64,000 nt of DNA. Origin: Niastella sp. OAS944 (lineage in GTDB: Bacteria; Bacteroidota; Bacteroidia; Chitinophagales; Chitinophagaceae). The stretch covers positions 124,001 to 188,000 of the forward strand of contig JANUBW010000007.1 of NCBI GenBank assembly GCA_024809215.1, read 5' to 3'. The translations under genes were made by a program, and so were the position numbers. The notes below the pieces were generated by a model. The model had not been told where the DNA came from and searched no databases. It saw nothing but the letters and a program-made list of their open reading frames with translations. Positions 59,899-64,000 of the stretch are shown here, in pieces. Numbering within the stretch: the stretch's first letter is position 1; every line of letters begins with the position of its first letter.

Positions 59899-60906
59899 TT
59901 GCTGTACAATTGGTTTGAACATATAACATTTGCGTATTCTGAAGTATTCGGATTGTTTGTATTTATACCGGTATTGCTTTACTGGTATTTCAATAAATAC
60001 AACAAGCAACAGGGTACCGTAAAAGTATCTTCCCTGATGGTATACCGCAAAAGCAATTCCTGGAAAAGCACATTCAGGCATGCACCATTCATATTGCGGT
60101 TACTGGCCGTTAGTTGTATTATAATTGCTATGGCCCGGCCGCAAACCCGTAACGATGAAGAACTGAAGAACGGGCAGGGGATAGATATCATTCTTTGTAT
60201 GGATGTGAGCGGTAGTATGCTGGCGCAGGACTTTTTGCCCGATCGCCTTGAAGCATCGAAGCAAATGGCGGCTGCGTTTGTAGATATGCGCCCCACCGAT
60301 CGTATAGGAGTAGTTATTTTTTCTGGGGAAAGTTTTACCCTGGTGCCTTTAACAACCGATAAAGCGGTACTGAAAACCCAGATCTTCAATATTCAACGCG
60401 GCCTGTTAGAAGATGGTACTGCCATTGGTGATGGATTAGGGGTGAGTGTTGACCGCCTGAAGGGTGTTAAAACCAAATCGAAAGTGATCATCCTGCTTAC
60501 CGATGGGGAAGACCAGGGTGGCCGTATTGACCCATTGGCAGGTAAAGAGCTGGCCAAAGCCTATGGCGTTCGGGTGTATACCATTGGCGTAGGTTCCGAA
60601 GGCTATGCGCCGGTGCCTGTGCCCGGTGAAGGCGGTACAGTTACCACCAGGCAGCAAAAAGTGAATATTGATGAAAAGCTGCTGCGGATGATTGCTACCG
60701 AAACCGGCGGTTTGTATTACAGGGCCAGGGATAATGAGAGTTTGAAAAGGATCTATACTGAAATTGATAAACTCGAAAAATCACGAATAGAAGTTACTTC
60801 GTTAAAACGCTATACCGAAAGGTTCTTTCCCTTTGCTTTCGCCGCAGCCGTATTAATGCTGCTGGAAATATTTTTACGCTATACTTTATTCAGAAAGTTC
60901 CCGTAA
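59899..60906 (+). CDS. VWA-domain membrane protein, BatA type
   Basis: A 335-residue protein with two N-terminal membrane helices, a von Willebrand A domain with a full MIDAS (DVSGSMLAQ, a Thr in TDRIGVVIFSGESFTLVPLTTD, and DGEDQGGR) and a C-terminal helix (FFPFAFAAAVLMLLEIFLRY). The start codon is TTG at 59899, 3 bases after the previous stop; no nearer ATG fits the family N-terminus. BatB, BatC and BatE are not downstream: rsgA follows instead. Confidence 0.9.
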   Translation: MLYNWFEHITFAYSEVFGLFVFIPVLLYWYFNKYNKQQGTVKVSSLMVYRKSNSWKSTFRHAPFILRLLAVSCIIIAMARPQTRNDEELKNGQGIDIILCMDVSGSMLAQDFLPDRLEASKQMAAAFVDMRPTDRIGVVIFSGESFTLVPLTTDKAVLKTQIFNIQRGLLEDGTAIGDGLGVSVDRLKGVKTKSKVIILLTDGEDQGGRIDPLAGKELAKAYGVRVYTIGVGSEGYAPVPVPGEGGTVTTRQQKVNIDEKLLRMIATETGGLYYRARDNESLKRIYTEIDKLEKSRIEVTSLKRYTERFFPFAFAAAVLMLLEIFLRYTLFRKFP

Positions 60907-60944
60907 TACGCTATTAATTTCCATTACCGTACTTTTATGCTCCA

Positions 60945-61877
60945 ATGAAAGCAATAGTTTACCGGTCAACCGGCAGTTGGTACAATATTAAAACGGAAAC
61001 GGGCAAGGCTATGAGTGCCCGCATAAAAGGGGTGTTAAAGATAGATGGCATTACCTCAACCAATCCCATTGCGGTAGGCGATGAGGTGGTGATTGAAATA
61101 GAAAGCGAATCGGCTAATACGGCCATGATCACTGAAATTCTTCCCCGGCGCAATTATATTAACCGGCAATCGCCTTCGCATAAAAAGCAACATCATATTG
61201 TTGCGTCCAATCTCGATCAGTCGTTGCTGTTTGCCACACTTAAAGATCCAAAAACTTCACAGGGGTTTATTGATAGGTTCCTGGTAACCTGTGAGGCCTA
61301 TCATGTGCCGGCCATTGTTGTTTTTAATAAAGCCGATCTGTATAAGAACAAAGAGCAGGAAAAATATGCGGCTTTAAAAGATATGTATGCTGCTATTGGT
61401 TACCGTACGGTGTTAATGTCGGTAAAGACCAATGAAGGCGTTGATGAAGTGAAAGAAGCATTGCAGGGGAAGATCACCTTGCTAAGCGGCCATTCGGGTG
61501 TGGGTAAATCATCTTTCATCAATAGCATATTTCCCGAGCTGCAGTTAAAAACGCAGGACGTGAGCGGGTGGAGCGGTAAAGGTTTGCACACCACTACATT
61601 TGCTGAAATGTTCGACCTGCCCCTGGCTACAGGCGGCAAAGTGATTGATACCCCGGGAATGCGGGAGTTTGGTTTGGTTGATATCACACGGCAGGAGCTA
61701 TCGCATTATTTCCCTGAAATGGCCAGGCTTATTACCGAGTGCCAGTTCAATAATTGTTTGCATATAAATGAACCGGGCTGCGCTGTAAAGAATGCGGTAG
61801 CCGAGGGAAATATAAATGAAGAACGTTTCATCAGTTACTACAATATTCTTGAGTCAATAGACGAACGAACTTATTAA
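60945..61877 (+). CDS. rsgA: Ribosome small-subunit-dependent GTPase A
   Basis: Circularly permuted GTPase that checks late 30S maturation. The 310-residue product has an N-terminal OB-fold, the G4 motif NKAD before G1 GHSGVGKSSFIN and G3 DTPGMREFG, and a C-terminal zinc site in CQFNNCLHINEPGCAVKNA. It lies 38 bases after batA, close to a near-consensus promoter (TACTTTTA, 60930-60937). With rbfA at 20204, two 30S assembly factors lie in this window. Confidence 0.97.
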   Translation: MKAIVYRSTGSWYNIKTETGKAMSARIKGVLKIDGITSTNPIAVGDEVVIEIESESANTAMITEILPRRNYINRQSPSHKKQHHIVASNLDQSLLFATLKDPKTSQGFIDRFLVTCEAYHVPAIVVFNKADLYKNKEQEKYAALKDMYAAIGYRTVLMSVKTNEGVDEVKEALQGKITLLSGHSGVGKSSFINSIFPELQLKTQDVSGWSGKGLHTTTFAEMFDLPLATGGKVIDTPGMREFGLVDITRQELSHYFPEMARLITECQFNNCLHINEPGCAVKNAVAEGNINEERFISYYNILESIDERTY

Positions 61878-61913
61878 ATAAAGTAAGAGGATATTGGAGA
61901 GAGGAATCGGCAT

Positions 61914-62246
61914 TTACACGAGATACCGCCTGCTTTTATTGACAAGCAATTTGCTTTCAAGAAATTGGGCAACTTCTATAACCGCATCATTGTCTTTGCG
62001 GGCTGCTTCCTTGAATTTGTGCGGGTAAATGGAAATTCCTGTGTAAATGTTGTAGTACAACGTAAGCATGTGGCCTCTGTACGTGAAGTTCCACGTAAGG
62101 GTGTCAAAATCGTCCTGTTTGTTTGTAAAACGGATCTTAAGATCGTCAAGAAGAATGTTGGCCACTTCGTAAAAGCGTTTCAGCCCACAGTCATCATCAA
62201 TGATCGCCTCGGTACAGCCAAAGTCTGTGCGTAGTGTCAAGCTCAT
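61914..62246 (-). CDS. Hypothetical protein (110 aa)
   Basis: I do not recognise this family. The 110-residue product has no signal peptide or membrane helix; it is mixed alpha/beta, with TLTWNFTYRGHMLTLYYNIYTGISIYPHK in the centre and a helical C-terminus ending in a basic patch (NKSRRYLV). The frame uses ordinary codons for the region and fills a gene-sized gap between rsgA and a tiny lipoprotein, so it is probably real. The gene is convergent with rsgA. Confidence 0.6.
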   Translation of the reverse strand: MSLTLRTDFGCTEAIIDDDCGLKRFYEVANILLDDLKIRFTNKQDDFDTLTWNFTYRGHMLTLYYNIYTGISIYPHKFKEAARKDNDAVIEVAQFLESKLLVNKSRRYLV

Positions 62247-62335
62247 AAAGTACGGTTTGGGTATTATAAATACAGTTGAAACGGGTTCAACCGGAATAGC
62301 TGGAGCTTACTTTGGCTTTTCTTAGGACCTGGGAT

Positions 62336-62500
62336 CTACGATCTGAATTTTCTGGCTTTCGGAACTTTTTCACCCGCTAATATGCGTTCTGCACCCACAT
62401 TTTTTCCATTACTGGGGCAACCGTACCTTGTGCACGAGCTTGCACCCAGAATATAAGTTCCCAAAACTGCAAAAAACAAGAAATTTCTGATCGTTTTCAT
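62336..62500 (-). CDS. Very small lipoprotein (54 aa)
   Basis: A 54-residue frame: NFLFFAVLGTYILGASSC gives a signal II peptide with the lipid cysteine at residue 23, and the mature part begins TRYGCPSNGKNVGAERILAG. The mature motif GCPSNGKNVGAER looks like one I recall from many small Bacteroidota lipoproteins of unknown function. The start ATG is at 62498-62500. Together with the 42-residue lipoprotein at 50741 it shows that tiny lipoprotein genes are easily missed here. Confidence 0.72.
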   Translation of the reverse strand: MKTIRNFLFFAVLGTYILGASSCTRYGCPSNGKNVGAERILAGEKVPKARKFRS

Positions 62501-62572
62501 ATACTACTTTTCAAAGGATAAACGCCCTTAAAACTAGAAATATTATATCATAATTGCAATAGGTAAAATCAA

Positions 62573-63100
62573 TTATTCGGTTACCTGATCACGAAACCAA
62601 TCTGCATATTTTATGTAATTGTTGGCTATGCGGTTTATTTCACCGTGAATTTGGTCAACTGCTATGTCTTTCACCCGTTTAGCAGGTACTCCTGCAAAAA
62701 TGGTACCCGGGGGAACAATGGTTTCTTCGAGCACTACAGCGCCTGCGGCAATAATAGAATTGCTGCCAATTTGGGCCCGGTCCATAATAATGGCGCCCAT
62801 GCCTACCAGTACGTTATCGTCGATGGTACAGCCGTGGATGATGGCGTTATGTCCTACCGATACATTATTGCCAATAATAGTTTGGGTGCGTTTATAGGTG
62901 CAGTGAATAACAGCCCCATCCTGAATATTTACTTTATTTCCCATGCGTATGCTGTTTACATCGCCCCGCACAACGGCATTGAACCAAATGCTGCAATCAT
63001 CGCCCATAACTACATCGCCAACGATGGTGGCATTGGGGGCAATAAAGCAGTTACTTCCAAACTTGGGGTAAACCCCTTCAACGTGTAAGATTACTGGCAT
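62573..63100 (-). CDS. Gamma-class carbonic anhydrase-like hexapeptide-repeat protein
   Basis: A 175-residue left-handed beta-helix protein: repeated [LIV]GxxxxI/V-type hexapeptides (FIAPNATIVGDVVMGDDCSIWFNAVVRGD, then VSVGHNAIIHGCTIDDNVLVGMGAIIM) and a C-terminal helix. Candidate metal histidines are in VIHCTYK, VGHNAIIHG. The family (YrdA/PaaY/CamH-like) is annotated as gamma carbonic anhydrase, but many members have no proven activity. Confidence 0.9.
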   Translation of the reverse strand: MPVILHVEGVYPKFGSNCFIAPNATIVGDVVMGDDCSIWFNAVVRGDVNSIRMGNKVNIQDGAVIHCTYKRTQTIIGNNVSVGHNAIIHGCTIDDNVLVGMGAIIMDRAQIGSNSIIAAGAVVLEETIVPPGTIFAGVPAKRVKDIAVDQIHGEINRIANNYIKYADWFRDQVTE

Positions 63101-63165
63101 GGCTGTTATAGTTTATGGTTTGTTGATAATGAGATCCTCATCTTTAGCAAATATCTGAAATTGTT

Positions 63166-63270
63166 AGCAGTTACCGGTTACCAGGTTCCAGTTTCCGGGT
63201 CCTTAAAATTTTCAGCACCCTGCAATTAGTCGGGTTTTCCGCACTGGTAACCGGTAACCGGAAACCGGTA
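63166..63270. repeat. Word-type palindrome, GGTAACCGG, ending in a promoter
   Basis: Left arm CAGTTACCGGTTACCAGG and TTCCAGTTTCCGGG (63166-63201), right arm CTGGTAACCGGTAACCGGAA ending ACCGGTA, whose last TA is the first part of the aminotransferase promoter box. Confidence 0.75.
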
Positions 63271-63276
63271 CCTTTG
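63269..63276 (+). promoter_or_regulatory. -7 promoter box for the class III aminotransferase
   Basis: TACCTTTG, exact match, grown directly out of a GGTAACCGG word repeat and 8 bases before the ATG. Confidence 0.65.
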
Positions 63277-63284
63277 CGCAGACT

Positions 63285-64000
63285 ATGAACAAACGCGAAC
63301 TATTTCTTCGTCATGTGGCCCAAACTTCACCGGCCCCACTGGCAATTGATATTGTAAAGGCAAAAGGGAGCGTGCTCCGCGATGCCAACGGTAAAAAGTA
63401 CCTCGATCTTATTGCCGGTATTAGTGTGTGCAATGTAGGGCACCGCCACCCCAAAGTGGTAAAAGCCATAAAAAAACAGGTTGACGATTATATGCACCTG
63501 CTGGTTTATGGCGAAATGGTTGAAACGCCCCAGGTGCAATACGCCAAATGGCTGAACGATCACCTGCCGGCTTCCCTCAACTCGGTTTATTTTACCAATT
63601 CAGGTGCCGAGGCTACCGAAGGGGCTATGAAACTGGCCAAACGTGTTACCAACCGTACCCAGATAATAGCCTTTAACAAAAGTTACCATGGCAGTACCCA
63701 GGGGGCTTTGAGTATTATGGGCGATGAGTACTGGCGCAATGCCTTCCGTCCCCTGCTGCCCGATGTGCTGCACCTCGAGTACGACTCCTTCAATTCGTTG
63801 CAGGAAATTACCGCACAAACGGCTTGTGTAATAGCCGAAACCATTCAGGCAGAACGGGGCGTGGTGACGCCTTCGGCCCAATGGATGAAAGCCCTGCGCG
63901 ATAAATGTACCGAAACCGGCACCTTACTGATACTCGATGAAATTCAAACAGGTTTTGGGCGCACCGGTTCCCTGTGGGGCTTTGAACAATTTAATATAGT
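63285..64000 (+). CDS. Class III (ornithine/aspartate family) aminotransferase, partial
   Basis: Runs off the right end of the window; 238 codons are visible. It has the PLP-dependent class III features: RDANGKKYLDLIAGISVCNVGH, YFTNSGAEATEGAMKLAKRV, SYHGSTQGALSIMG and LLILDEIQTGFGRTG. The PLP lysine lies beyond the edge. It is a distant paralogue of ArgD at 41021 with a different N-terminus (NKRELFLRHVAQTSPAPLAIDIVKAKG). The promoter box at 63269-63276 is 8 bases before the ATG, so the message is probably leaderless. Confidence 0.9.
   Translation, partial: MNKRELFLRHVAQTSPAPLAIDIVKAKGSVLRDANGKKYLDLIAGISVCNVGHRHPKVVKAIKKQVDDYMHLLVYGEMVETPQVQYAKWLNDHLPASLNSVYFTNSGAEATEGAMKLAKRVTNRTQIIAFNKSYHGSTQGALSIMGDEYWRNAFRPLLPDVLHLEYDSFNSLQEITAQTACVIAETIQAERGVVTPSAQWMKALRDKCTETGTLLILDEIQTGFGRTGSLWGFEQFNI

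Overview
The window looks like the chromosome of a member of the Bacteroidota, most likely family Chitinophagaceae (Niastella/Chitinophaga-like). The evidence is a GldB lipoprotein beside nadE, DUF3078 and YkuD_2 proteins, a DksA-like protein with a degenerate zinc finger, a group II GGGPS/PcrB homologue, an ArgF' carbamoyltransferase, and many exact copies of the Bacteroidota -7 promoter box TAnnTTTG a few bases upstream of start codons. Strong Shine-Dalgarno sites are not evident. No tRNA, rRNA, CRISPR array, prophage or transposase was found.

Layout. 0-10.4 kb is a haem locus: hemA, hemC-hemD-hemE, hemF and hemB on the minus strand, divergent hemH and hemJ on the plus strand, then minus-strand hemN. 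It covers glutamyl-tRNA to haem except the hemL step and has both the oxygen-dependent (HemF) and oxygen-independent (HemN) coproporphyrinogen oxidases. 10.4-11.5 kb is non-coding and rich in hairpins. 11.5-36 kb is mixed housekeeping: ileS-dksA, a dipeptidyl peptidase IV, an MsbA-type exporter, rbfA, a LolC/E permease, an orphan transketolase N-half, a WecA-type transferase, frr, a DMT transporter, a PPK2, mscL, DUF3078, scpA, two tandem YkuD_2 proteins, dxs, a LytS/LytTR two-component pair and an M28 peptidase.

36.3-45.3 kb is a full arginine operon on the minus strand (GNAT acyltransferase, argG, argC, argD, argF', argB, argE/deacylase, a four-helix-bundle protein, argH). 45.7-50.5 kb has a PcrB/GGGPS homologue and a B12-dependent ribonucleotide reductase. 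50.7-51.9 kb has a tiny lipoprotein, an 11-unit array with an almost exact 42-bp period, and a candidate small RNA. 51.9-64 kb has a YcxB-like protein, gldB, nadE, two small lipocalin-like lipoproteins, a MoxR/DUF58/BatD-like/BatA operon, rsgA, a hypothetical gene, a second tiny lipoprotein, a gamma carbonic anhydrase, and the start of a class III aminotransferase cut by the window edge.

The most unusual feature is the intergenic DNA. About twenty spacers hold palindromic elements whose arms are built from degenerate tandem 'words' of 7-11 bases. Different elements use different words (GGTAACCGG, AGGTTACAGG, CGTGAAACG, CGGCAATC, GTGAGTG, AAGTAGGA, AACGCTGAACG, GGGTCATCCTA), and several share a TCGCGAA core in the loop. 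They occur between convergent, divergent and codirectional genes alike, so they are not simply terminators. Promoter and terminator calls rest on reading motifs and stems by eye; no folding or database search was run.
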